NCBI GenBank assembly: GCA_013151635.1
Contig: JAADHV010000086.1
Span: 1 to 64,000 of the forward strand
Source of the DNA: Deltaproteobacteria bacterium
GTDB taxonomy: Bacteria; Desulfobacterota; Desulfobacteria; Desulfobacterales; Desulfobacteraceae
Length of the DNA: 64,000 bases
Direction: 5' to 3'
The notes beneath the pieces were generated by a model. The model worked only from the letters and a program-made list of their open reading frames with translations, was not told where the DNA came from and made no database searches. The translations under genes and the position numbers were made by a program. Shown in pieces: positions 1-8,210 of the stretch. How positions within the stretch are numbered: the first letter of the stretch is position 1; the number at the start of each line of letters is the position of its first letter.

Positions 1-105
1 ATTGTCAACATGGGTAAAAACCGCAGCAATGTTGAAATTATTTTTCAACAGGATTTTAATTCCGATACAGCCTATATCATGATAGGCAAAAACAATTGTT
101 TCCAT
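1..105 (-). CDS. arnA: ArnA N-terminus (partial, cut by window edge)
   Basis: ArnA is the bifunctional UDP-glucuronate decarboxylase/UDP-L-Ara4N formyltransferase of lipid A aminoarabinose modification. Only the first 35 codons are inside the window, read from the ATG at 105 to base 1 without a stop. The peptide starts [19 protein letters not shown] and continues to a THVDN motif, which matches the start of the ArnA formyltransferase domain (family pattern VFAYHD-GC-GI, then FTH-DN). It lies 47 bases downstream of arnC in the same direction, the expected neighbour. Identification from such a short piece rests on the motif plus context; a formyltransferase without the decarboxylase domain cannot be excluded. 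Confidence 0.8.
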   Translation of the reverse strand, partial: METIVFAYHDIGCIGIKILLKNNFNIAAVFTHVDN

Positions 106-152
106 AATTTTTTAAACTCTCTGTTCTTTTAAATTAAATAATATAAGATATC

Positions 153-1160
153 TCAACATCCGCATCCGGTTTTATTTATTATTTTGGGATCCGTGTCTTT
201 TGCCGTTGATTGTTTTTCTTCTTTGCCAATAATATGATGAATATAATAGCGCGGTCTTGCTCTGACATCATTGTAAACACGACCCAGGTATTCTCCCAGA
301 AGTCCCAGGGCAATGAATTGTGCACCGATCAGAATAAAGAGAACGGCAAACAGGGTAAATACACCGTTAGCAGCCCACACAGATCCGAATACGATCCGCA
401 TTGCCACCAGAAAAATACCGAACCCGACACCGAAGAAAGAAATTATCCCGCCTATAAGACTTAAGAGTCTTAAAGGAAAAGTCGTCATGCAGGTAAGAAG
501 ATCAAACTGAAGCGAGATCAGTTTCAAAAGACTGTATTTTGAATCGCCGCCATGGCGTTCCTCATGCTTTACTATGATTTCTGTTGTCGACTTTGCAAAA
601 TTGTTTGCTAAAACAGGAATAAAGGTGCTTCTTTCCGGACAATTGAGCACAGCATCTATGATATGTTTTTTGTATGCCCTCAACATGCAACCATAATCAT
701 TCATCATCACTCCGGTAACTTTCTGAATGGTTTTATTGATGATAAAGGATGATATTTTTCTGAAAAGAGTGTCCTGCCTGTTTTCCCTGACGCTGCCAAC
801 CACATCATAGCCCAGTTTTATCTGCTCAACCAGGTTCGGGATTTCTTCAGGCGGGTTCTGCAGATCCGCATCAAGGGTAACGATAACATCGCCTTTTGCC
901 TGCTCAAAACCTGCCATTATGGCTGAATGTTGACCATAGTTTTTATTCAGAAACACCCCTTTTAGGGTGCCCGGATTCATCCTGACAGCAGCAACTATTT
1001 TATCCTCAGATGAGTCAGTGCTGCCATCATCAACCATTATAATTTCACATGGATTATCCATGCTCTCACAGGCTTTAAGACACCTTCCAATAAGTTCGGT
1101 AAGATTTTCAGCTTCATTAAACACCGGTATAACAATCGATACCGACAACTCGCCTTTCAT
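153..1160 (-). CDS. arnC: ArnC-type glycosyltransferase, family 2
   Basis: Predicted undecaprenyl-phosphate 4-deoxy-4-formamido-L-arabinose transferase, loading the sugar onto the lipid carrier at the inner membrane. It has a GT-A fold start ([13 protein letters not shown] at about residue 8), the nucleotide-sugar DAD motif at residues 97-99, a QNPPEE loop, and two C-terminal membrane segments (roughly residues 235-257 and 268-292), the usual ArnC/DPMS arrangement. The ATG at 1160 is chosen because it overlaps the arnB stop (ATGA) and begins the family core; a longer frame to 1259 would add 33 unrelated residues inside arnB. Length 335 residues is usual. The protein ends in GCGC, an unusual Cys tail. 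Dolichol-phosphate-mannose-synthase-like activity is the alternative, but the arnB and arnA neighbours favour ArnC. Confidence 0.88.
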   Translation of the reverse strand: MKGELSVSIVIPVFNEAENLTELIGRCLKACESMDNPCEIIMVDDGSTDSSEDKIVAAVRMNPGTLKGVFLNKNYGQHSAIMAGFEQAKGDVIVTLDADLQNPPEEIPNLVEQIKLGYDVVGSVRENRQDTLFRKISSFIINKTIQKVTGVMMNDYGCMLRAYKKHIIDAVLNCPERSTFIPVLANNFAKSTTEIIVKHEERHGGDSKYSLLKLISLQFDLLTCMTTFPLRLLSLIGGIISFFGVGFGIFLVAMRIVFGSVWAANGVFTLFAVLFILIGAQFIALGLLGEYLGRVYNDVRARPRYYIHHIIGKEEKQSTAKDTDPKIINKTGCGC

Positions 1161-2308
1161 TTTTTTAATACCTTTTTTATAACGTTCACCACACGGCCGG
1201 CATCTTTGTGTGTCATATCCGGAAAAAGCGGCAGGGACAGGATTCTTTTGGAATTCCATTCCGTATTTATCAATGAGCCGGGGGCGATATTCAGATTGTT
1301 TTTATAGTATCGATGAAGATGGACCGCTTTAAAATGAAGTCCTGTCCCAATATTATTTTTCTTCAGGTCTTCCATGAACTGGTCCCTTGACATCCCGGCC
1401 TTGCCAATATCAAGTCTGACAACAAACAGATGCCATGAATGTTTTGCATCCTCTTCAGGAAGTTTAAGGGGGATAATTTCCTCAACCTCATTTAACAGCT
1501 CAAGATAATGCAGGGCAAGGGCTTCCCGTTTTTTGTTAAACGTATTGATCCGGCTTAACTGGGAAATACCAAGTGCCGCCAGAATATCCGGAAAATTATA
1601 TTTATAACCCGGTTCAAGGACCTCTGCCTGTGGCAGTCTCCCATGGCTGATCCTGTCGAAAGAATCCATGCCCAGGCCGTGGAATTTAAGTCTTTGTATT
1701 TTTTCAATAAGGGTATCATCATCTGAACACAGCATCCCTCCTTCCCCGGTGGTGATATTTTTTATGGGATGAAAGGAAAAAATACTGGTCCCCTGTGATC
1801 CTATTTTTATGTTTTTGTACTGGGTGCCGAGTGCGTGGGCAGCATCTTCCACAATGGCAATCTTATGTTTTTCAGCAATTTTCTGCAAAGAATCCATTTG
1901 AGCCGGAGCACCGGCAAAATGAACGGGAATGATCATCTTCACCTTTTCAGACAGGCATTTTTCCACGCTTTCCCTGTTCATCATGAGAGTATCTTTGTCA
2001 ATATCTGCAAACACAGGCGTTGCCCCTGCCATGGTAATAAGATTTACGGTTGATACCCATGTCATGGAAGGGGTAATGACCTCGTCACCCTGCCCAATAC
2101 CAAAAGCTTTTAATACAAGATGCATCCCGGCTGTTGCAGATGTAAGAGCCACCGCATTTGGGCTGTCGGTATAGTCACAAAATTTTTTTTCAAATTCAGC
2201 ACTTTTGGAGCCTGTGGTGATCCAGCCGGATCGCAAAACTTCATTCACGGCATGGATATCATCCGGGTTGATTGAAGGCTTTGAGAACGGTAAAAAAGTA
2301 TCACCCAT
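1157..2308 (-). CDS. arnB: ArnB-type UDP-Ara4O aminotransferase
   Basis: PLP-dependent DegT/DnrJ/EryC1-family aminotransferase, predicted to form UDP-4-amino-4-deoxy-L-arabinose. It opens with FLPFSKPSI and SGWITTG, as ArnB proteins do, has the substrate motif SATAGMH, and carries the PLP lysine in [14 protein letters not shown] (K183 from this start). The ATG at 2308 matches the family start. An in-frame ATG at 2359 has a better Shine-Dalgarno (AGGG, six bases ahead) but adds 17 residues that do not look like the family, so the start is uncertain. It is first in arnB-arnC-arnA and overlaps arnC by four bases, suggesting translational coupling. PglE/WecE-like sugar aminotransferases are the alternative family members. 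Confidence 0.87.
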   Translation of the reverse strand: MGDTFLPFSKPSINPDDIHAVNEVLRSGWITTGSKSAEFEKKFCDYTDSPNAVALTSATAGMHLVLKAFGIGQGDEVITPSMTWVSTVNLITMAGATPVFADIDKDTLMMNRESVEKCLSEKVKMIIPVHFAGAPAQMDSLQKIAEKHKIAIVEDAAHALGTQYKNIKIGSQGTSIFSFHPIKNITTGEGGMLCSDDDTLIEKIQRLKFHGLGMDSFDRISHGRLPQAEVLEPGYKYNFPDILAALGISQLSRINTFNKKREALALHYLELLNEVEEIIPLKLPEEDAKHSWHLFVVRLDIGKAGMSRDQFMEDLKKNNIGTGLHFKAVHLHRYYKNNLNIAPGSLINTEWNSKRILSLPLFPDMTHKDAGRVVNVIKKVLKK

Positions 2309-2710
2309 GATTGATTCAGCCAAGGTGCGACCTTTTCCAGAACAATACACATTCATCATAAATAACCCTGGATTTGTTCATGTTTAAAGCAAGGACCGGT
2401 TCCAGGATAAATCCACTGGAAAATTTTCACATTGAAACCCGTTGCCATCATTCCTCCTCCCTTTTCTTCAGAGGTATTTTTGAAACGTGTGATGCTGTGT
2501 TCAGATGATGATACCTCTTATCTTGAAATGGTTTTTGGCACTCATTCCGGAAAGACTGTCAATGCCTTTCTAAAATCAAGATAACAGGCCACCATGAAGA
2601 TAGCATGAAGTTGGGGACCGTGTGCTGAATTTTTTTTCGTGGGCCGTCCTTGGCAAGTCAAAAAAAGATTAAGTCGCCGCCTGGACTTTGGGATTGATTA
2701 GAGATATGAA

Positions 2711-2770
2711 ATGAGAATATTAATTGTTGATGATGAGCAGACATTATTTGGATCAACTATAGACAATTGA
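2711..2770 (+). pseudogene. response-regulator receiver fragment
   Basis: Twenty codons from an ATG to TGA reading MRILIVDDEQTLFGSTIDN. The hydrophobic strand followed by VDDE is the beginning of a CheY-like receiver domain, but the reading stops before any further receiver motif. It abuts the IS4-like transposase remnant, so it is probably the 5' stump of a regulator cut by insertion and deletion. The match is short, hence moderate confidence. Confidence 0.5.
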
Positions 2771-3126
2771 CCTCACAGCATGCCGGATGGAGCATGCCAT
2801 GAACAAGCAAACCTTTAAAAAGTTCTCGCCCCTTTTTTTATCAATATCCTTGGACTCAATGACTGCATCCACTGTCATTTTATTAAGAGGATCAAACATC
2901 TGGGAAACTCTGGCCATGGGACATTCCCCTGCCTTGGATTCCAAGCCCCGAAATGCTCAGATATGGCCTCTATCCTGGGTAATTGAACTGTCGTTCCATC
3001 TATGGAGAGAGGATTAAATCCATTCCATTTTAAAGAAAGGAATTCTATCAGTCTGGTACATATGTTGAAAAGCAGGTTCTGTGCCAACCCTATAAGATTT
3101 GTTAATAAATTTATCTTTAAATTCAA
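2753..3126 (-). mobile_element. IS4-like transposase remnant, frameshifted and truncated
   Basis: Two overlapping minus-strand frames together give one decayed transposase. The first (3126 to about 2930) contains LSIDGTTVQLPRIEAISEHFG and NPRQGN. The second continues with PMARVSQMFDPLNKMTVDAV. This matches the DDE-core region of IS4-family transposases (ID-ST-KLP, then HFG, then ARVS-MFD). The N-terminus, the second half of the catalytic domain and the terminal inverted repeats are missing, so it cannot be active. It sits between the response-regulator fragment and the integrase-like fragment. Confidence 0.7.
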
Positions 3127-3403
3127 TAGGTTAATCTTATTTTATACTCTTAAGTTAATGACATTATGATATGCATAGATCTAATATTCAATACGCAGGA
3201 AGACTCAAAAGGTTCCCTTTGTTATATGTCAGCCCAACATTTCGGCATTGACTCTCTATAAAGCCTGTTCAATATCTGGCAACAGGGGGCAGAAATTGGG
3301 GTCACCCATTAACCCGCTCTCTTGACCAGGACGGCAGAGGGCACAGATTTATTTATAGGTCGTCCCGGCATATTGTCGGGACTATGGAACCTCAATAAGT
3401 GTT

Positions 3404-3589
3404 TGGTGCAGACAGGTTTTGCACCAGCGTTTCGAAATTAAGTCAGGACACAAGCATTCTTATCGGTTGTTTATTGATAAGCTTCGTTCAAAACACCGGA
3501 ATAAAATTCAGCAAAAACAGGCAGGGGCTGCTGTTCATCTAATCAGTTTAAGCATTAATGGTACCGCCGTCATGGTATCTTATGGTTGA
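3404..3589 (+). pseudogene. tyrosine-recombinase N-terminal domain fragment (tentative)
   Basis: An open stretch with no start codon reading WCRQVLHQRFEIKS, then YRLFIDKLRSK, then IQQKQAGAAVHLI, and ending at TGA (3587-3589). The pattern of an aromatic/Arg helix, FI-KL-SK and QQ-QA--AV resembles the SAM-like core-binding domain of integron-type and XerC/D-type integrases. No catalytic R..HxxR..Y part follows. Upstream are only an inverted repeat GTCCCG/CGGGAC (about 3364-3382) and unassigned sequence. I infer a relic of an integrase; the family assignment is from memory of the motif only. Confidence 0.4.
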
Positions 3590-3750
3590 TCACAGGTTTT
3601 TTTCAGTCAGGGAGTCCAACGTCTCTTTGGTGATACATTTTTCTCCGATAACATTTTGCAAAAAATAAACAATATTTTCGGGTCCTGACTCCCTTTAACC
3701 TTACAGCTTATCGCGTTTCACTGAGAATTGCTGTTTTTTTAATACTCCTC

Positions 3751-3780
3751 TTGACAAGAAGGAACTTCCTATCCTATACA
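3751..3780 (+). promoter_or_regulatory. sigma-70-type promoter with palindromic spacer
   Basis: TTGACA at 3751-3756 and TATACA at 3775-3780, 18 bases apart, upstream of the cytochrome operon (start 3947, leader of about 160 bases). The spacer holds the palindrome AGGAACTTCCT (3760-3770), placed where a repressor would block RNA polymerase. Seen in sequence; function is inferred. Confidence 0.4.
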
Positions 3781-3946
3781 TAATGCTTGCTTGTTCCTAT
3801 TGCCTTGCTAGTTTTTCACTTCTCCCGCGACGAGTAGATTTTTGCAAATGATAGACCCTGACTATAGATAGTTTGTAGATAGATTTATTTTTTAAAAAAG
3901 GCTGGATTCAACAGCCAGGGACCTGAATTATTATTGGAGAGGCGCT

Positions 3947-5032
3947 TTGAAAATATCAAATAGACGTATCATATTTTGGTTGCTATGGATTGGAATCAGT
4001 GCTCAACTCTTTAGCGTATCATTTGCAAAAGCAGCGGATAAAGAAAATTGTCTCATGTGTCATAAGTATCGATCCAATGCCAGAATTGATGAAACCGGTA
4101 AAAAAAGGAATTTCCATGTAAATGAAAAGCTTTATAACCGCAGCGTCCACAGAAATATCTCCTGCCGGGACTGCCACACTTATATTACCAAAATCCCCCA
4201 TGATCCCGTGACTCAAAAAGTTAATTGTGCGAACCAATGCCATATAAGACCGCCGTTTGCCCAGGAAAAGTTCTCCCATAAAAAAATAATTGATTTATAC
4301 AATGAGAGTGCTCACGGTGTTAAACCGGATGATCCCCAAGTACTTAAAGATGCTCTGCCAAACTGCAAATTCTGTCACCTGAACCCCTTATACACAAAAA
4401 TCTCCGAAAAACGCGTGGCTTATAAGGAAACCCTGGCTCGCTGTTATAACTGCCACCCGGAAAGTGGTGTTATAATGGCTTATAAGCACATTACACACCG
4501 GCTTCGGAAAAGGACATCCCGTTCTTCCCGGAAAATCGTTAAATTGTGCACAAAATGTCATGGAGACAACGTGTTGATGAAAAAACTGAATGTTTCCAAA
4601 AAGGCCTTGCGGGCTGTTGATACCTACAACCGGTCAGTTCATGGGAAATTAGTGAGGTTAGGATCCCAGAAGGCAGCTAACTGTATTAATTGCCACGCAT
4701 CAAGCGCCCTGCATGATATCAATAAAAGGGATAACAAAAAAGCGACTATTAATAAAGACAATATCATGCAGGTATGCCGTCAATGCCATAAGAATGCGGA
4801 TCAAATGTTTATAAATATTGCCGTTCACCCTGAAGCCGTCCATTCTGGAAATCCCATTATTAAACTGGTAAGCATCAGTCTTGGCTTGGGCATGTACGGC
4901 TCTGTTCTGGCACTTGTGGGGCTTTTATTGCTTGAGACGCTGGGCCGGCGTAAAGATGGTGCCCGCCTGTTACTGAAAAGAGGAACAATCTGGTATGGGA
5001 AGCAAAAGTCTAAATCCCCAAAAAACAAATAG
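3947..5032 (+). CDS. octahaem cytochrome c, membrane-anchored
   Basis: Predicted periplasmic electron-transfer cytochrome. A signal peptide covers about residues 1-29 (cleavage near AKA). There are seven CxxCH sites (C35, C73, C140, C166, C201, C246, C277) and one wider CANQCH (CX3CH) at C94-H99, giving up to eight haems. A C-terminal membrane helix at about 305-330 anchors it. A YN-R/E-S-V/A-H module occurs three times (near 63, 119 and 227) ahead of haem sites, as in multihaem proteins with distal His ligands. The start is TTG, supported by GGAGAGG five bases ahead. It is the first gene of a three-gene set with cytochrome b and a trihaem cytochrome. Octahaem (Ohc-like) complexes of sulfate reducers or Geobacter Cbc-type complexes are possible relatives. 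Confidence 0.85.
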   Translation: MKISNRRIIFWLLWIGISAQLFSVSFAKAADKENCLMCHKYRSNARIDETGKKRNFHVNEKLYNRSVHRNISCRDCHTYITKIPHDPVTQKVNCANQCHIRPPFAQEKFSHKKIIDLYNESAHGVKPDDPQVLKDALPNCKFCHLNPLYTKISEKRVAYKETLARCYNCHPESGVIMAYKHITHRLRKRTSRSSRKIVKLCTKCHGDNVLMKKLNVSKKALRAVDTYNRSVHGKLVRLGSQKAANCINCHASSALHDINKRDNKKATINKDNIMQVCRQCHKNADQMFINIAVHPEAVHSGNPIIKLVSISLGLGMYGSVLALVGLLLLETLGRRKDGARLLLKRGTIWYGKQKSKSPKNK

Positions 5033-5040
5033 GAGGCCAT

Positions 5041-6030
5041 ATGGCAACAACCTTTGAAACAGCTCTAAAACCCTTCCCTCTTCCGGCTGAAACAGAGGAT
5101 GAAGGATATTATACCTATGTGGAAGAGGTGGGATTTATTCCCAGAGATATCTTTAAGTATGTAGCATCAGATCCAATGGGTGATCTGCAGCGTTTTTCAA
5201 CTCATATTGTGATACAGCACACATTATTTTTCATCAGCTTCCTTGTCCTGGCCTCGACCGGGTTGCCGATATATTTCAGTGATGTTTTCTGGGCTCCGTA
5301 TGTTATCTCATTTTATGGGGGTATCGACATTGCCCGGCTCATTCATAAAATTGGTGCGATCACGATGGTGATCACTTCTATGTACCACCTTCTCACTATC
5401 ATGGGAGGTACAGCAATCAAAATATTCAGAAAAGAATTCGATTTAAAAAGGACACAGATACCCCGGTTAAAAGATCTTTATGATTTGATCCATGACATCA
5501 AATATTTTATAGGACTTGAACCTTACCGGCCAAAAATGGAAAAATTCATGTACAAGCAGAAATTCCATTATATAGCGGTTACGTATGGCACTTTTGTATT
5601 GACCGCAGCAGGCTCTGCCCTTTTATTTCCGGATATAGCGGCAAAATTACTGCCTCAGACCATCGGTAAAATCCTTCCGCCGTCCATGGTCGGTGCCCAG
5701 TCATTTGCTGCCTTTTTCCAGGACCTTGCCCGGTTAATGCATGCAGATGAAGCCATTTTAGCGTTGATCGTACTTGCTTTCTGGCATTGGATCAACGTAC
5801 ACTTTGTCCCTGGCAGGTTTCCTTTACAATGGGCTTTTTTAACAGGCAAAATTACCAGGGAGCATCAGATAGAAGAGCATTTTTTAGAATACCTGAATAA
5901 CCTGAAGGAGATACCTGAGGAGCGTGAGTATATGACCAGGCTGCTGAAGGAGAAGGGGCTTGGCCCTCTGGAGGAGAAGCCCTCTAAACAAAAAAAATGC
6001 ACACTATCAGACTTCCCGCGTATCAATTAA
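5041..6030 (+). CDS. integral membrane cytochrome b subunit
   Basis: Predicted di-haem cytochrome b561/formate-dehydrogenase-gamma-like protein that would oxidise or reduce menaquinone for the neighbouring cytochromes c. Four main membrane helices are visible (about residues 57-80, 98-122, 178-200, 236-256) with His residues in suitable positions: IQHTLFF, LIHKIG, MYHLL and FWHWINVHF. The motif HFVPGRFPLQW after the last helix is typical of this family. The tail is Lys-rich and cytoplasmic in appearance. It starts eight bases after the octahaem gene behind AGGAGG, so the two are surely co-transcribed. No Cys-based haem or Fe-S site is present. Confidence 0.85.
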   Translation: MATTFETALKPFPLPAETEDEGYYTYVEEVGFIPRDIFKYVASDPMGDLQRFSTHIVIQHTLFFISFLVLASTGLPIYFSDVFWAPYVISFYGGIDIARLIHKIGAITMVITSMYHLLTIMGGTAIKIFRKEFDLKRTQIPRLKDLYDLIHDIKYFIGLEPYRPKMEKFMYKQKFHYIAVTYGTFVLTAAGSALLFPDIAAKLLPQTIGKILPPSMVGAQSFAAFFQDLARLMHADEAILALIVLAFWHWINVHFVPGRFPLQWAFLTGKITREHQIEEHFLEYLNNLKEIPEEREYMTRLLKEKGLGPLEEKPSKQKKCTLSDFPRIN

Positions 6031-6086
6031 ATGAGAATATTAAAAGACAAGCTGTTTTGAAAATGATATAAGGAGAAAATAAAAAA

Positions 6087-6989
6087 ATGCCTGGCACCAA
6101 GAAAAGATTGAGTCATCCTTTGTTGTCATATTTAATCGGATCATTTTTTATGGTGCTTTCGCTTATTATACTTATCGGCGTAATGTATCATATTTCCTTC
6201 TCCCGGAACGGACCTGAACTGCTCGGGGCTTTGGTTAAAAAATACGAGGCACAAACTAAATCTCCAATCATGGATGAAGCCCAGCGGCTTTTGGAAATGG
6301 AAAAACATAATCATTTCCATAATTTTCCTGTTGAATATCCCAAGCTCCCTGATAAGATGAAACCGGTCTGTTTTATATGCCACTCGGACTTTCCCCATAC
6401 TAAAAACAAACGTATCCGGTCTCTGATGAATATGCACACTCAATTTTTCGCATGCGAAACATGTCATATCAAGGAAAAGCCTAATCATAAAATTGTTTAT
6501 AAATGGTATAATCCCCTGGATAAGAATAGCAAAGGACCTTTTTTCGGAACTTCTTATGATCCGCAAACCGGAAGCCTTTTGGAAGGTGATGATCATATTG
6601 CTAAAATAACCCCTTTTTTCAGACGTGTTCCTGAAAATAAAAATAACCCGGGGTCTCAAAATCCGGACAATCTCTTATCAGTGATCCAGTTGCAGGATAC
6701 ACCATTTGCCAAAGATTATGTTAAAATCAGGAACAGGCTCAGCCCGGAAGAAAGAGAAGGCATTAAGAATAAATTTCATAAGAACATTAAACCCAAAGGA
6801 CATGATTGCAAGGACTGCCATACTAAAAACAGTATTCTGGATTTTAAGCGTTTAGGATTTTCCGAACATAGGATCAAATATTTGAAGACACTTGAAATTA
6901 TTGGGATGTTGTCACACTATGAGGATTTTTATCTGCCCAAACTGTTTCCTAATTCCAAATCGTCGGCTGATAACAAAAAAAAGCAGTAA
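6087..6989 (+). CDS. membrane-anchored trihaem cytochrome c
   Basis: A single N-terminal membrane helix (about residues 13-37) is followed by a periplasmic domain with three CxxCH sites: CFICH, CETCH and CKDCH. The second is flanked by HTQFFACETCH, which resembles the haem-binding helix of NapC/NirT-like quinol dehydrogenases, but the protein has fewer haems and a long central region without Cys. RBS AAGGAG lies ahead of the ATG. It completes the operon after octahaem cytochrome and cytochrome b, with a 56-base gap. I infer the exit or entry haem module of the complex; the electron acceptor is unknown. Confidence 0.78.
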   Translation: MPGTKKRLSHPLLSYLIGSFFMVLSLIILIGVMYHISFSRNGPELLGALVKKYEAQTKSPIMDEAQRLLEMEKHNHFHNFPVEYPKLPDKMKPVCFICHSDFPHTKNKRIRSLMNMHTQFFACETCHIKEKPNHKIVYKWYNPLDKNSKGPFFGTSYDPQTGSLLEGDDHIAKITPFFRRVPENKNNPGSQNPDNLLSVIQLQDTPFAKDYVKIRNRLSPEEREGIKNKFHKNIKPKGHDCKDCHTKNSILDFKRLGFSEHRIKYLKTLEIIGMLSHYEDFYLPKLFPNSKSSADNKKKQ

Positions 6990-7188
6990 AAAAATATTTA
7001 TATTATTTGAAAATCATTTTTCATCTATGCCTGTCTTCCGGGGTAAAGAAATGGATACTGCTATGCAAATGTTCTTTGTTATACTAATTAATAAAACGAT
7101 TGGCCCAAACCCCGCGGTTAGCTCAGAAAAGGAGATTATCTATGCTGGGAATCAAGATAGAACATTTGAAATCGGGCAGGTATTATAA

Positions 7189-7530
7189 CTAATGATGCTC
7201 AAAAATCACCTTCCCCAGCCGCCGGGCACCTTCAGCCAGTATCTTATCATCATAAAAAGCAAAGGAAAGGCGCATATAATTTTTTAATTCTTTTTTGTGG
7301 GAAAAAAGGCTGCCCGGATAAAAACCCACATTCTGTTTCCGGGCCGGCATGCAGCCATCCCAGTCTCAGCCCCGGTGCCAGAATTTTTGAAAAGGAACCC
7401 GGGGAGACCAGGGGGCAGCAGCTTTTTCCATTTCTTTTACAGGGAGCAAATGACTGCTCGGCTGCCCCAATCCCAGATGGATCATGTCCGGGGGAGGGTC
7501 AATCTGCGGAAGACCCCGGTTAAGTGTCAT
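7189..7530 (-). pseudogene. class I/II aminotransferase remnant with internal deletion
   Basis: From an ATG at 7530 the minus strand reads MTLNRGLPQIDPPPDMIHLG followed by LGQPSSHLLPV, the N-terminus of a PLP-dependent 2-aminoadipate/valine-pyruvate-type transaminase. It then jumps to the PLP-lysine region (GSFSKILAPGLRLGW in another frame) and to the C-terminal end (YMRLSFAFYDD, then EGARRLG), ending at TAG 7189. About 114 codons remain of the roughly 400 expected, with at least two frame changes. It overlaps the end of the M23 gene by 11 bases, so it was once the last gene of that operon. Confidence 0.75.
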
Positions 7531-8209
7531 GGCATACCCTGAACAGGGGCAAAGGCGACGGGCATATGGAATCCATTACTGAAAGATCCCTGGCAGCGCA
7601 ATATCCCTTGGAAAGATACCCCTGGTCAAGTCCTTTCCGGGTAATGACCTGGAGGTGGGTATGATAAAACCAGTTCCCGTTTTCATGAAAATCCCCGATA
7701 CAGGCAAAGGCCTCCCCGGCCATAAGTTTTGTACCAGTGGCAGGAAGCTTTGCTTTGTTTAAATGGCCGTAAAAACTGTAAAATGTTTCAAAATCCGGAC
7801 TTTCATGCATTAACAGCACGTGGGCACCGTAATTTCCCTGGCCCTGTTCATACCCGCTTTCCATGACCCTGGCAGGAAGCGGCGCATGCAAAGGGGTATC
7901 AAGGGGAACTATCACATCCAGGCCCAGATGGAAAAACCGCTTTTCTTCAACCATCTGGGGATACCGGGACAGGACAATTCCCCGGTTTTCAAGATAGGAG
8001 GCGACTCCCCACGTGTATTGATCTTTCATCAACTCGTCCAGAAACTTTTGGAATGCTTTTTGATCATGAATATCCACGGCATTAAAAATATTGGAGTGAA
8101 CTGACAGATCCACCACCAGGGGGTCCCCTGTCAAGTCCTTAAATACAGGTTGAATATCAACCTTGTTACTGTATGCAATATAAGGGTATTTCAACATTTT
8201 CAGCATCAC
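7520..8209 (-). CDS. M23 (LytM-type) metallopeptidase-like protein
   Basis: Resembles peptidoglycan endopeptidases of family M23: HLGLDV supplies the first zinc His and Asp, YGHL a further His, and HTHLQV the HxH pair, all in the expected order from about residue 90 to 185. There is no signal peptide or membrane segment, so it is either cytoplasmic or exported by another route, which is unusual for a cell-wall enzyme. It follows the aminomutase-like gene with one base between them, so co-expression is likely. The substrate in this setting is unknown; the fold alone does not prove wall hydrolysis. Confidence 0.65.
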   Translation of the reverse strand: MMLKMLKYPYIAYSNKVDIQPVFKDLTGDPLVVDLSVHSNIFNAVDIHDQKAFQKFLDELMKDQYTWGVASYLENRGIVLSRYPQMVEEKRFFHLGLDVIVPLDTPLHAPLPARVMESGYEQGQGNYGAHVLLMHESPDFETFYSFYGHLNKAKLPATGTKLMAGEAFACIGDFHENGNWFYHTHLQVITRKGLDQGYLSKGYCAARDLSVMDSICPSPLPLFRVCHDT

Positions 8210-8210
8210 C

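Noticed and set aside
2413-2586. 57-codon open stretch on the plus strand (FTLKPVAIIPPPF and on)
   Set aside because: No start codon with a ribosome site and no family resemblance; not counted as a gene.
7027-7188. 53-codon plus-strand frame after the trihaem cytochrome
   Set aside because: No ribosome site, no homology seen, composition not convincing.
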